64,000 nt of DNA from JAFGXT01 sp963677165 (GCA_963677165.2 CAXXSX010000001.1:682001-746000); one strand, 5' to 3'; positions 51,087 to 60,412 are shown, counted from the stretch's first letter. The notes: generated by a model not told the origin, from the sequence alone. Translations and numbers: made by a program.

Positions 51087-53345
51087 TTATTTAATATTAT
51101 AAATTTCAAATCTATCGATAAACATTTCAGGTATTGCTGCGGCATTGTCGCATGGTGCGATAAATATCCAGTCATTTTGTTTCGGCGAGAATGTACCTAT
51201 TTCATACCAGGCATAGCCGTCCTTCAATTCATCGGTCCGGAATTTTCTCGTAACGTGTTCTCCCTGACTCGGGTTATACACTCCGCCGCTAAAGGCAAAG
51301 CCGTTCCGGTTCTTTATCGTAAAGCGCATTCTGACCCGCAAACCGTATTTTTTGCCGTACTCAAGTCTTCCAATAGGGGGATTGCGCCACTGGGTTGCCC
51401 ATTCTGTTTTATTGGTCGGCTGCTTGATGGCGAATCCGTTGCCGGCTTTTTCATCGGGAACGATTTTAGTTTTGCAAAATAAGGTGGTAGCAAATTCTTC
51501 TCCGATTGCCATGGTATCAGCTTTAACCTTGGGGCGTTTGCCGAGCAGCATTGTTTTCAGTCCGTTTAACTTTTCGGATAATTTCACCCTTTCGCCGCCT
51601 TCGCAAGCCTTGGTCATTTTATTGTCTTTGACGATCTTCTCCAATTTTGCAAACAGTTTCTCATAGGCGGTCTTTTCTGCTGGAGTCAACTGTTTGGGGG
51701 AGTAACAGGCATTTACCAGTTTGAGATAAATTATCGGTACTTCCGTGTGCATTACACGTTTTAAAATTATCGGATCGTTTGCGGCCAGCTTTTCTGCCTT
51801 TGCCAGGTATTTTTCTGCCTTTGCCACAAATCCGGGCCCAAATTTCAATCCTCCGCTACGGTTCGGGGAGTCATGCCAGCGTTTCCAGGTTTTATAGCGG
51901 AAATCGTAATACTGCTGGATTGGTTTTGCCGCTGTTCCGTAGTAACCTTTTACAAAATCCTGCTGCAGCTTGTGCCAGTTGCGTGACGGATCCCACAATA
52001 GTTTGGTCCATACCCAGCTTTTCATTTCAGCGTCAACTCCGCCTGGTTCTGCGTACTGTCCCTGCAGCATTACGCCTTTTACTCCGTATTTTTTATACAG
52101 GCGAAGGTTATCTGTAACTACCTGCATATTGGCGAAGGGCGCAAGGTAGTCGTAAAAGTTTACGACATAATCCCAGATAGTGATCGGGGTGCCGGTTGCA
52201 TGCCATGCTTTCAGAGCGGTAAAGAATTCCTTGGTTTCATTGATGCGCAGGTGCGGCCAGCGTATGGCATGTTTGTCGGTGCAGAGCTGAACCCATATCC
52301 GGGGATCAGGTTTAACTTTTTCCGGCGGCATGTAGGTATCCATATAGGCAATTGTGGATACTGTAATATCAGGATGTTTCTTGAGTATTTCCCGGGCCGC
52401 ATAGTTTACCGCCCGCATTATCTGGTCGGACCTCGTATAGCCTTCCTTGAGTTCCTTGATGCATTTGGGGCATTTACACCATAAGAGTGAATCGTTTTCA
52501 GAAATACTGATGGTTGTTGCTTTGGGATATTCATCCAGGGCTTTCAGAGCGTTTTTAGTGATTATTTTTAACACTTCTGGATTAGACAGACAGGGCTGGG
52601 CTTGTGGCAGCTGGGAACGTTTGCCGTCCAGCAGTGGAAAGTATTCAGGATGTTTCGGAAACAGTTCTTTTACCGGCAACAGGCGGGCCAGGGTATGAAC
52701 GTTCCAGTAAATGTTATGAGGCGGGGTCATGGAACCGCCCCATTTGTCGGGAAGCTTAAACCACCGGGGGTTCACCATGTTGTGCAGGGCCCATTCATGA
52801 TTTACTGCAACAAAATAGTAGACTTCGCGATTTTCAAATGTTGGAACATAACTCCTTGACCTCGGGGTGAAGACTAGATCCGGATTATGGGGGATTTTTG
52901 TACAATGCGGCGTATACCAGCGGCAGCCCAGGTCTTCTTCAAGCAGACTCATTACCGCATATAACGGTCCGCGGATTGTACCGCCGTACAGAAACAGATT
53001 ATTGTCCTTATATTTGATTCCGTATCCTTCTTTTCCCAGATTTTGCTGGTTTGCTTTAGGACATTCTTTTTTGAACAGTTTGGTCCTGCCCAGGCTTATG
53101 ACTGGGCGGGCGCCGGTCTTTTTAATTACGGAAAACTCAGCACCGGTGATTTGGCCCAGCCATTTTTTTAATTCTGCGGCGGCGGTTTGATCCTGCGGTG
53201 TCGGTGGGTCCGGTATTAGAATATCTACGGTAGCTTTGCCCTGACTGGACAGCGTGAAGCTTTTACGTTGTGAAGCAGTTAGCCTAATGGTCGCTGCAAT
53301 TAACATGGAAATGCAAATACATCTAATTGTTCTATTGATTCGCAT
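51087..53345 (-). CDS. secreted DUF4838 protein (alpha-glucuronidase-like N-terminus)
   Basis: 752 residues with a signal peptide (about 1-24, ISMLIAATIRLTAS). Residues 35-130 resemble the N-terminal domain of GH67 alpha-glucuronidases (QDQTAAAELKKWLGQITGAE, PLYAVMSLLEEDLGCRWYTP). DUF4838 covers about 180-460, with SISENDSLLWCKCPKCIKEL and IWDYVVNFYDYLAPFANM as landmarks. The C-terminus is beta-rich. DUF4838 is common in PVC and Bacteroidota polysaccharide loci; its reaction is not established to my knowledge. AAAGGAG precedes the ATG. It lies 34 bp behind the GntR-type regulator and 39 bp ahead of a pseudopilin. Confidence 0.85.
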   Translation of the reverse strand: MRINRTIRCICISMLIAATIRLTASQRKSFTLSSQGKATVDILIPDPPTPQDQTAAAELKKWLGQITGAEFSVIKKTGARPVISLGRTKLFKKECPKANQQNLGKEGYGIKYKDNNLFLYGGTIRGPLYAVMSLLEEDLGCRWYTPHCTKIPHNPDLVFTPRSRSYVPTFENREVYYFVAVNHEWALHNMVNPRWFKLPDKWGGSMTPPHNIYWNVHTLARLLPVKELFPKHPEYFPLLDGKRSQLPQAQPCLSNPEVLKIITKNALKALDEYPKATTISISENDSLLWCKCPKCIKELKEGYTRSDQIMRAVNYAAREILKKHPDITVSTIAYMDTYMPPEKVKPDPRIWVQLCTDKHAIRWPHLRINETKEFFTALKAWHATGTPITIWDYVVNFYDYLAPFANMQVVTDNLRLYKKYGVKGVMLQGQYAEPGGVDAEMKSWVWTKLLWDPSRNWHKLQQDFVKGYYGTAAKPIQQYYDFRYKTWKRWHDSPNRSGGLKFGPGFVAKAEKYLAKAEKLAANDPIILKRVMHTEVPIIYLKLVNACYSPKQLTPAEKTAYEKLFAKLEKIVKDNKMTKACEGGERVKLSEKLNGLKTMLLGKRPKVKADTMAIGEEFATTLFCKTKIVPDEKAGNGFAIKQPTNKTEWATQWRNPPIGRLEYGKKYGLRVRMRFTIKNRNGFAFSGGVYNPSQGEHVTRKFRTDELKDGYAWYEIGTFSPKQNDWIFIAPCDNAAAIPEMFIDRFEIYNIK

Positions 53346-53379
53346 TGAGTCTCCTTTGTGATCGAGTTCTTGTTATTAT

Positions 53380-54438
53380 CTAAATACTGCGAGTCGAATT
53401 ACCCTCGTATATTTCAGGTGACAGATAGGCCTGCAGTTTTTGTTTTGGGTTTGCTGTCAGGGCTTTTGTCATATTGATTATTTCGGCAGCTACTTTGCCT
53501 GCCTGAACTCCGATTGTGGTTAGCGACGGGTTATAGAATGCGGCATGGCGAGAGCCGTCGGCTCCTACTACGCTTACTTGTCCAGGGATAGTGATTCCAT
53601 GATCATTGAGGGCACGCATGGCTGACTGTGCTGTTTCATCATTTAGTACATACATGGCGGTGAAATCCGGTTCGTTGTTATCAAGCCAGCTCGATAACGC
53701 ATCATAGGTTTTTTCCTGAGCAAAATCTCCCGGTTTTACATGGGCGTCAATTAATTTGACACTGCAGTTCATTGTTTTTGCAATAGTATTAAAACCTTCG
53801 ATTCTGGCCTGACATACTGGAAAACCGGTGTATGATGATAACATTATCGCCAGTTTTCGATGACCTTTTTCTATTAGGTAGGAAGCTGCCGTGGCGCCCA
53901 GCATAAAAGGATCCCCTGAAACACAATTGATCTTTATTTCTCGCATTGGTATCCAGCAAAGGATGACCGGGATTGCTGCTGTACCTATTTTATAAATGAA
54001 TTCAGGTGTCATTGCATCAATATTCGGGATTATTGCAATTACGTCGAAATCTCTTACCGGCAAATGATTGTGGATATCATCACTCAGTTGGTAATTTTGC
54101 CGGGTGGTTTGCACTCCTGAATTTTTTCCGGTGTTTTTTAGCATTTCATCCAACTCGGAAACCGTTTGAGATGGCCAATCCGGTGTAAGCAATCCCAGTC
54201 TTATTTCTGCAGGGTTGCTGCCATCACTTACAAAAATTCCAGAATAAGGTTTTCTGATAATAAGGCCTTTTTGTTCCAATTTTTTCAACGCCTGGGATAC
54301 TTTTTGCTGACTTACTCCATACTTTGACATGATCTGGCGCATGGATAAGAGGCGGTCGCCCGGAGTCATGGTTTCAATCATGACGGAGAGGTCATCATAT
54401 ATCTTTTTTTCAGATTTGCTTTCTGCTTGAATTTGCAT
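53380..54438 (-). CDS. GntR-type regulator with LacI-like sensor domain
   Basis: 352 residues. Winged helix at about 10-72 (MTPGDRLLSMRQIMSKYGVS, then EQKGLIIRKPYSGIFVS). The sensor from about 80 is LacI-like (GHRKLAIMLSSYTGFPVCQA, VVGADGSRHAAFYNPSLTTI). It is first in an operon with the DUF4838 protein and a pseudopilin. Its promoter is a perfect sigma-70 match whose -35 lies inside a long inverted repeat, so autoregulation is likely. Confidence 0.88.
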   Translation of the reverse strand: MQIQAESKSEKKIYDDLSVMIETMTPGDRLLSMRQIMSKYGVSQQKVSQALKKLEQKGLIIRKPYSGIFVSDGSNPAEIRLGLLTPDWPSQTVSELDEMLKNTGKNSGVQTTRQNYQLSDDIHNHLPVRDFDVIAIIPNIDAMTPEFIYKIGTAAIPVILCWIPMREIKINCVSGDPFMLGATAASYLIEKGHRKLAIMLSSYTGFPVCQARIEGFNTIAKTMNCSVKLIDAHVKPGDFAQEKTYDALSSWLDNNEPDFTAMYVLNDETAQSAMRALNDHGITIPGQVSVVGADGSRHAAFYNPSLTTIGVQAGKVAAEIINMTKALTANPKQKLQAYLSPEIYEGNSTRSI

Positions 54439-54465
54439 CTATATTCCTGTTTGTTTATGACAGTG

Positions 54466-54509
54466 ATTATATTGTATTTAACTGTATTTGTCAATATGAA
54501 ATACAGTTT
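54466..54509 (-). promoter_or_regulatory. consensus promoter overlapped by a palindromic operator
   Basis: On the minus strand TTGACA (54489-54494) and TATAAT (54466-54471) are exactly 17 bp apart. A perfect 10-bp inverted repeat AACTGTATTT-N9-AAATACAGTT (54480-54508), extendable by two more pairs, covers the -35 and most of the spacer. Confidence 0.85.
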
Positions 54510-54868
54510 AATTTGTATTTTTTTTGTTGCTGGTGATGTTAATTAGTTTAATAGCTTTGAACACGACAACTTATTGTTGCAAAGATGACTGGTCTTATCA
54601 GATAATACTGGGAACCGGAAAGATTTGCATCTTGAGTATCGAGTTTGCAGTTCTTGCTTTTTATAATTAAGATTATCAATCTTAATTTTCGGTTTATGCA
54701 ACTTCTAAGACATAAAATCTGATTCTATTAAGAAAGTAATATTCTCACCAAGGGGGAATTTTGAATCACTATAGTAACTTAATTTGGAGTCCGGGATGCT
54801 ATTTTTGAAGGTATTGCAAAAATGTAGAAAAAACCGGCAATTTTTTCTTATTTTGTTTGTCATCATTC

Positions 54869-54896
54869 TTGCATAGTGGTCAAAAGTAGATATATT
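54869..54896 (+). promoter_or_regulatory. putative nusA operon promoter
   Basis: TTGCAT and TATATT are separated by 16 bp; a TATAAA downstream at about 54906 is an alternative -10. Either would place the start point ahead of the leader hairpin. Confidence 0.4.
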
Positions 54897-54936
54897 AAAG
54901 GACTGTATAAACGCAAGTAGTTAAACTTTTTTGGAA

Positions 54937-54960
54937 AGTGGGTTTTTACCCGCTTTTTTT
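54937..54960 (+). terminator. leader terminator/attenuator before nusA
   Basis: A 7-bp stem AGTGGGT / ACCCGCT (one G-T pair) with a TTTT loop, followed directly by a run of T to 54960. It lies 60 bp before the nusA ATG, so transcripts from the upstream promoter must pass it. Confidence 0.65.
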
Positions 54961-55020
54961 GTTATGCGAAAATGAGATGAAAAATTGAAATAATTAACTG
55001 ATAAAGGAGCGGCTGGGAAT

Positions 55021-56256
55021 ATGGCTAACGAACTCTTGACTATACTTGAATACATTGAGCAGGAGCGAGGAATAAGCAGAGATGTCCTGGCACAGGCCGT
55101 CGAAAAGGCCATCCTTTCAGCTTCTCGCAAAAGTATTCATCCCGCAAAAAATCTTACGGTCAAACTGGACCGCAACTCTGGCGATATCAAAGCATGGGCA
55201 CAACTTGAAGTTGTTGACTCATTTCCTAACACCGACCAGATTCTGCTTGAGCGCGTTCGTGAAAAGATGCCGGACGCAAACGTTGGCGATGTGGTTGACT
55301 GGGAAGTTACTCCGAGTAACTTCGGACGTATTGCCGCCCAGACTTGCAAGCAGGCTATTATGCAGCAGCTTCGCAAAGCTGAAAAGGAAATTGTCCGTGA
55401 CGAGTTTCAGGACAAAGTCGGCATGATTGTAAACGGGATTGTTCGCAGATATGAAAACGGTAATATTATTGTTGACCTGGGAAAAGCGGAAGGAATCATC
55501 AACTCCCGTAATAAGATTCCGGGCGAACATTACATGGCCGGGGACCGTATCAATGCTCTGTTGATCAGAGTTGATATTGACAGTTCAGGCCCGAGCCTGA
55601 TTCTTAACCGTTCAGGAAATGAATTTCTGAAAAGGTTGTTTGAACGTGAAGTTACAGAGATTCATGATGGAGTAGTTGAGATTATGGCGGTGGCCCGTGA
55701 AGCGGGTTCACGCAGTAAGATAGCGGTAAAGAGTAATGACTCCAGGGTTGATCCGATCGGCGCTTGTGTTGGTATGCGTGGAATGAGGGTCAAGAATATC
55801 ACCACTGAACTTGGTGGTGAACGGGTTGACATTATCCGTTATGATGAAGATGTCCGCACCTACGCGGCCAATGCTCTGCAACCAGCCAAGCCTTCGCATA
55901 TTGAGGTTCGGGACGGTGAGAAAGTATTGGATGTATATGTCACCAAAGATCAATCACGACTGGCTTTCGGGAAAAAGGCGCAGAATGTGAGACTGTCATC
56001 AAAGCTTCTCGGTTGGTCGTTTAATATTCATACAGACGAAGAGGAAAAACAGGAAGACACTTTTGAAGAAAAGATTGCCCGTGCGGTCACTGGATTGTCG
56101 TCGGCACTGGAAATCGATGAGAACGTTGCAAAAGTTCTGGTCAGCAGCGGGTTTTTATCCGTTGACGGGCTTCGTGAACTGAGTGAAGAAGAGATCGCGG
56201 CAATAGATGGACTTGAAGAAGAGGATGTTAAACATATCCTGTCCGCGTTGGCATAA
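55021..56256 (+). CDS. nusA: transcription termination/antitermination factor NusA
   Basis: 411 residues. The N-terminal RNA-polymerase-binding domain (1-130) is followed by an S1 domain (GIVRRYENGNIIVDLGKAEG, about 140-205), then the KH modules with DPIGACVGMRGMRVKNITTE and GWSFNIHTDEE, and a single C-terminal helix-hairpin-helix repeat (about 360-410, ending GLEEEDVKHILSAL). This is the usual length for NusA with one C-terminal repeat. AAAGGAG precedes the start. It heads the operon with infB, rbfA, nrnA and truB; the rimP gene that normally precedes nusA is absent here. Confidence 0.97.
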   Translation: MANELLTILEYIEQERGISRDVLAQAVEKAILSASRKSIHPAKNLTVKLDRNSGDIKAWAQLEVVDSFPNTDQILLERVREKMPDANVGDVVDWEVTPSNFGRIAAQTCKQAIMQQLRKAEKEIVRDEFQDKVGMIVNGIVRRYENGNIIVDLGKAEGIINSRNKIPGEHYMAGDRINALLIRVDIDSSGPSLILNRSGNEFLKRLFEREVTEIHDGVVEIMAVAREAGSRSKIAVKSNDSRVDPIGACVGMRGMRVKNITTELGGERVDIIRYDEDVRTYAANALQPAKPSHIEVRDGEKVLDVYVTKDQSRLAFGKKAQNVRLSSKLLGWSFNIHTDEEEKQEDTFEEKIARAVTGLSSALEIDENVAKVLVSSGFLSVDGLRELSEEEIAAIDGLEEEDVKHILSALA

Positions 56257-56285
56257 TTGAATTTTTATAAGATAAGAGGCTTGTA

Positions 56286-58298
56286 GTGAAGAAGGTAAAA
56301 GTAAAAGACCTGGCTCAAAAATTCGGGGTTTCTCCGAAGGAAATACTGAAAGAGCTTGAATCGGAAGGGATTGAAGCTTCCGGTTCCTCCAGTGTAATTC
56401 CTGCGGATATGCTCGAATTGATTGAAGAGCATTTTGAAGACGTGTTTAAAGAAGCCAAAAAGGCCGTAAAGAAGAAAGGCAAAAAAGATGAGAATGCAGA
56501 GGATTCCAGTGAATCTCCCTCGGGGGCTAAGGAAGTTCATCTGAAATCTCCGATTGTTGTTAAAACTTTGGCGGAAGCGGTTGGGAAGAAACCACATGTA
56601 GTGATCAGTGACCTTATGGCAATGGGAGTAATTGCTGCAATAAATCAGACTGTTGATCAGGACACTGCTGAAAAAATTTGCGGTAAATACGATTTAACGT
56701 TGGTTCTGGATAGACGTGAAAAAGGCGGTCATCAGTCAGAAGAGAAAAAAGTTCAGAGTGATTTTGTCGATAACCCCAAGGACATCGTAGCGCGTCCGCC
56801 GGTTGTAACGTTTCTCGGTCATGTTGACCATGGTAAGACATCACTTCAGGACAAGATTCGTCACACCAAGGTGGTCAGTGGAGAAGCCGGCGGAATTACC
56901 CAGCATATCGGAGCTTCTACAATTGAGCATAATGGTCGAAAGATCACCTTTATTGATACTCCTGGACACGAAGCGTTTACACAGATGCGTGCCCGTGGGG
57001 CAAATATTACTGATATTGCAGTTCTGGTCGTGGCCGCTGATGACGGTTTCATGCCCCAGACTGTTGAAGCAATGAATCATGTTTTAGCCGCGAAAGTTCC
57101 GATTATCATTGCGATTAATAAAATGGATTTGCCAGATGCTAATCCTGATAAGGTTCTGCTTCACATGCAGCAGAATAACCTCATGAGTGAAGACTGGGGC
57201 GGTGATGTGGGTACGGTTAGAGTTTCAGCAGAGACAGGAGAAGGGTTGGACGACCTTATCGATCGTATTATTCTTGAATCTGAAATGCTTGAGTTGAATG
57301 CAAACCCGAAGCGCCCGGCCGAAGGCGTGGTTATTGAGGCACAGGTTGAACAAGGTCTCGGACCGACCGCTCATATTCTGGTGCAGAATGGGACACTCCG
57401 TGTGGGCGATGCCGTACTTAGTGATGAATATTTTGGTCGTGTTAAATCGATGATTGATGAACACGGCAAAAGACTTAAAGCCGCAGGACCAAGTACGCCG
57501 GTAAAACTGGTTGGTCTGTCAGGCGCTCCGGGTGCCGGAGAAAAAGTTATTGTATGTAAAAATGAAAAAGAAGCTCGTCTGGCATCTGAAGCTAGAGCAG
57601 ATGAAAAGCGTTCAGAAAATCTTTCTGCACCTGCGGGAATGACGCTGGAAGACTTGTTTAATCAGCGGATGGACGCTGCAGAAAGCAATGCTTTGAAGAT
57701 TCTGATAAAGTCAGATGTTCGCGGATCCGGCGAAGCAATCGCCGATTCCCTGAATAAGCTGCCCAGCGAAAAGATCAAAGTTGATGTTATCCAGAATAGT
57801 GTGGGTGCTATTACTGAAAATGATGTTATGCTGGCTTCTGCATCCGGTGCAGTTATCGTTGGATTCCATGTTCGAGTTAATCCTGGAGTCAACGCACTTG
57901 CGAAACGTGAGGGTGTTGAAATCAGACTTTACAGTATTATTTATGAATTGCTTGAAGATATCGTTGACGCTCTTGAAGGACGCCTAGCTCCTGATAAACG
58001 TGAAAAAGAACTTGGAATGGCCAAAATTCTTCAGATTTTCAGTGTTTCCAAAGGTCCTAAAATCTGTGGTTGCATGGTTGAAAAGGGTTCTGTCAGGGTT
58101 GGCGCGAAAGCCAGGGTTCATCGTAACGATGAACTGATCTTCAACGGTGAAGTCAAGTCACTCCGTCGTTTTCAGGATGATGTGAAAGAAGTTAAAGCTG
58201 GTCTTGAATGCGGTATCCGCCTTGATAACTTTATGGATTTCGAAGAAAATGATATTATCGAACTCTATGAAGTTGAATTGTCCAAAGCTTCGCTTTAA
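56286..58298 (+). CDS. infB: translation initiation factor IF-2
   Basis: 670 residues, starting at GTG with AGAGG upstream. The order is a short IF2_N module (VKVKDLAQKFGVSPKEILKE), a lysine-rich linker, a second N-terminal module (about 85-140), then the GTPase domain with GHVDHGKTS near 178-186, DTPGHEAF and NKMDLPD, domain II, domain III and the C-terminal fMet-tRNA-binding domain. It is shorter than enterobacterial IF-2 (about 890) because the N-terminal region is reduced; similar short forms are common. It lies 29 bp after nusA. Confidence 0.98.
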   Translation: MKKVKVKDLAQKFGVSPKEILKELESEGIEASGSSSVIPADMLELIEEHFEDVFKEAKKAVKKKGKKDENAEDSSESPSGAKEVHLKSPIVVKTLAEAVGKKPHVVISDLMAMGVIAAINQTVDQDTAEKICGKYDLTLVLDRREKGGHQSEEKKVQSDFVDNPKDIVARPPVVTFLGHVDHGKTSLQDKIRHTKVVSGEAGGITQHIGASTIEHNGRKITFIDTPGHEAFTQMRARGANITDIAVLVVAADDGFMPQTVEAMNHVLAAKVPIIIAINKMDLPDANPDKVLLHMQQNNLMSEDWGGDVGTVRVSAETGEGLDDLIDRIILESEMLELNANPKRPAEGVVIEAQVEQGLGPTAHILVQNGTLRVGDAVLSDEYFGRVKSMIDEHGKRLKAAGPSTPVKLVGLSGAPGAGEKVIVCKNEKEARLASEARADEKRSENLSAPAGMTLEDLFNQRMDAAESNALKILIKSDVRGSGEAIADSLNKLPSEKIKVDVIQNSVGAITENDVMLASASGAVIVGFHVRVNPGVNALAKREGVEIRLYSIIYELLEDIVDALEGRLAPDKREKELGMAKILQIFSVSKGPKICGCMVEKGSVRVGAKARVHRNDELIFNGEVKSLRRFQDDVKEVKAGLECGIRLDNFMDFEENDIIELYEVELSKASL

Positions 58299-58325
58299 TA
58301 TATTATATACAGAAGGTAGGTTATC

Positions 58326-58691
58326 ATGAGTGCACCAGACCGGCTCACCCGGGTAAATGAAATACTCAAACGGGAAATTGCCGATTACCTTGAACGTGAT
58401 CCGATCTTAAAAGACGGAATGGCGCTGGTTTCGGTTACCGGGGTAAGTGTTTCTTCAAATCTGCGTAATGCCGAGGTGCGAATCAGCGCCATGGGTGCCG
58501 AGTCACTTAAAAAGGACGTGATAAAGCATTTACGGGATAATCGTAGTATCATTCAGAAGCAGGTATCGAAAGATGTAGTATTGAAATATACGCCGGTTTT
58601 GAACTTTGTGCTGGATGATAAGATAGAGCGTGGAGACAGAGTTCTGGACATTATCAGAGAATTGGAGCAAGATGCAGGCGAAGATAAATGA
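58326..58691 (+). CDS. rbfA: ribosome-binding factor A
   Basis: 121 residues of the KH-like RbfA family, which assists 16S rRNA 5'-end maturation and 30S assembly. Recognisable stretches are RVNEILKREIADYLERDPIL, VSVTGVSVSSNLRNAEVRIS and LKYTPVLNFVLDDKIERGDR. AGAAGG precedes the ATG. The position after infB is the standard one. It overlaps the chosen start of nrnA by 20 bp. Confidence 0.95.
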   Translation: MSAPDRLTRVNEILKREIADYLERDPILKDGMALVSVTGVSVSSNLRNAEVRISAMGAESLKKDVIKHLRDNRSIIQKQVSKDVVLKYTPVLNFVLDDKIERGDRVLDIIRELEQDAGEDK

Positions 58692-59670
58692 ATTTTCTGA
58701 GTTATTATTAAAAAATGACAACTATTTGATTGTGACTCACGAGCGCCCGGATGGCGACGCATTGGGGTCATCGTTTGCTATGCTCAATCTCTTAAAAGGG
58801 TGTGGTAAAACCGTTAAGTTGTTGCTGCCGGAAGAACTTCCTGAAAAATATCTTGATTTTGTATCTCACGACTATCGTGACCATATTGATACCTATGAAA
58901 GAGCCGGAATCAGCTGGTGTATATCTCTGGATAATACCGGGCTTGACAGGGCCGGTGTCGGCTTAAGAAATAATCTGGCTGATTTTAAACTGCCTATCAT
59001 CAATATTGACCATCACCCTGACAATCAGTTGTTTGGGGATCATAACCTGATTGTACCTACCGCTTCTGCAACTGCGGAAATTGTGTTTCGTATCGCCCAC
59101 AGCCAGCCGGATAAGTGGAAAATCACTCCGGAAATCGCAACTCTGCTGATGTTGGGAATCATTATGGATACAGGTGGTTTCCGTTATGACAATACTTCGG
59201 CGGAATCTATGGAAATTTCCGCGGAACTGCTCAGGCTCAAGGCTGATCACCATAATATTATCAACAACATGTTTTACTCCAAGCATTTGCCATATGTTCA
59301 GTTCGAGGCGGAATTAATGACGAACCATTTGAAAGTAGATCCGTCTGGCAGATTTGGTTGGATATACATTCCGGATTTTCTTGTCAAACGATATGGTATT
59401 GACATGAAGAACACCGAAGGGTTGATAGAGGGATTGCGATCAATTGGCGGGATGGATGTTGTTGCGTTGATGCAGCGCAAGGATGACGGCTATAAAGTAT
59501 CGCTGCGTTCTAAAAACCCCAATTTTTCCGTTGCAAAAATCGCCCGTCAATTGAACGGCGGCGGGCATGAAATGGCTGCCGGATGCTTAATTAAAACAGA
59601 GAGCCTCCAGTCGGCAGAAAATATTCTTATGGCACACGTTGAAAGGATTTTTGATGAGATACAGGGCTGA
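58672..59670 (+). CDS. nrnA: DHH-family bifunctional oligoribonuclease/PAP phosphatase
   Basis: 332 residues. NrnA-type enzymes degrade nanoRNA and dephosphorylate pAp. Motifs: HERPDGDALGSS (motif I), SLDNTGLDR (motif II region), NIDHHPDN (the DHH motif), MDTGGFRYDNTSA (motif IV) and the DHHA1 GGGHEMAAG near the C-terminus. I chose the ATG at 58672 because it opens the usual N-terminus (MQAKINEFSELLLKNDNYLI) with TTGGAG upstream. It overlaps rbfA by 20 bp and is in turn overlapped by truB, so the three are translationally linked. Confidence 0.93.
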   Translation: MQAKINEFSELLLKNDNYLIVTHERPDGDALGSSFAMLNLLKGCGKTVKLLLPEELPEKYLDFVSHDYRDHIDTYERAGISWCISLDNTGLDRAGVGLRNNLADFKLPIINIDHHPDNQLFGDHNLIVPTASATAEIVFRIAHSQPDKWKITPEIATLLMLGIIMDTGGFRYDNTSAESMEISAELLRLKADHHNIINNMFYSKHLPYVQFEAELMTNHLKVDPSGRFGWIYIPDFLVKRYGIDMKNTEGLIEGLRSIGGMDVVALMQRKDDGYKVSLRSKNPNFSVAKIARQLNGGGHEMAAGCLIKTESLQSAENILMAHVERIFDEIQG

Positions 59671-60412
59671 AAAGCATCGTCTTCCGCCGTTTAAGGAGGA
59701 AGGGTTGATATTGATCGATAAGCCGACGGAATGGACCAGTTTTGACGTGGTAAACTTTTTCCGCAGTCGGTTTAATGTTCCAAAGGTTGGACACTGCGGA
59801 ACGCTTGATCCGGCTGCGACTGGTTTGCTGATCATTGTATTTGGCAGTTTTACCCGCCTGAGTCAGCATTTGAGCGGACAAGATAAAACGTACGAGGCTG
59901 AAATCCTGATTGGAACGGAAACCGATTCCCAGGATATGGATGGAACGATTACCGCCGAAAATGATTGGAGTTCAGTTACCCCTGAACGTTTTCGTGAGGT
60001 TGCCGCGGAGTTTATTGGGCCGCAGCAGCAGATTCCGCCGATGGTTTCAGCAGTCAAGAGGAAAGGCAAACGGATGTACGAGCTTGCCAGAAAGGGAGTT
60101 GAGGTTGAACGGGAACCTAGGGATATTGTAATACATTCTCTGGATATTACCCGAATTGAACTGCCATATGCCGACTTTACAGTGAAGTGTTCCAAAGGAA
60201 CATATATCAGAACATTATGTGCCGATATGGGAACGAAACTCGGCTGTGGTGCAGTACTGAATAAGTTGCGGCGCACTTCAAGCGGTCCTTTTTCGATTGA
60301 AGATGCGGTTACTATCGATACTTTGAAGCAGTGGGAACAACAGGAACTTCGTGAATACAATAGTGAATTCCTCCATAATACGCTTGCCAAAATGGATGAA
60401 TTTTCATTCTAA
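59654..60412 (+). CDS. truB: tRNA pseudouridine-55 synthase
   Basis: 252 residues. TruB isomerises U55 in the T-loop of tRNA. Motifs are LILIDKPTEWTSFDVVN, GHCGTLDPAATGLLIIVFG with catalytic D52, YEAEILIGTETDSQDMDG and CSKGTYIRTLCADMGTKLGC. The ATG at 59654 has AAAGGA at good spacing and overlaps nrnA by 17 bp; an in-frame TTG at 59639 is less likely. The protein lacks a clear C-terminal PUA domain and is short, as in several other lineages. It is last in the nusA operon. Confidence 0.95.
   Translation: MRYRAEKHRLPPFKEEGLILIDKPTEWTSFDVVNFFRSRFNVPKVGHCGTLDPAATGLLIIVFGSFTRLSQHLSGQDKTYEAEILIGTETDSQDMDGTITAENDWSSVTPERFREVAAEFIGPQQQIPPMVSAVKRKGKRMYELARKGVEVEREPRDIVIHSLDITRIELPYADFTVKCSKGTYIRTLCADMGTKLGCGAVLNKLRRTSSGPFSIEDAVTIDTLKQWEQQELREYNSEFLHNTLAKMDEFSF

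Larger units (their letters stand above)
54439..55020. other. divergent region between the GntR operon and nusA
   Basis: 582 bp. From left to right it holds the GntR-type promoter/operator (54466-54509), an AT-rich perfect inverted repeat AATTAAGATT-ATC-AATCTTAATT (54665-54687), a candidate nusA promoter (54869-54896) and a leader terminator (54937-54960). No rimP gene or tRNA is seen. Confidence 0.6.

Noticed and set aside
54665..54687. AT-rich perfect inverted repeat upstream of nusA as a terminator
   Set aside because: No gene ends nearby on either strand and the stem is only A/T-rich; chance in AT-rich DNA is likely, though an operator cannot be excluded.
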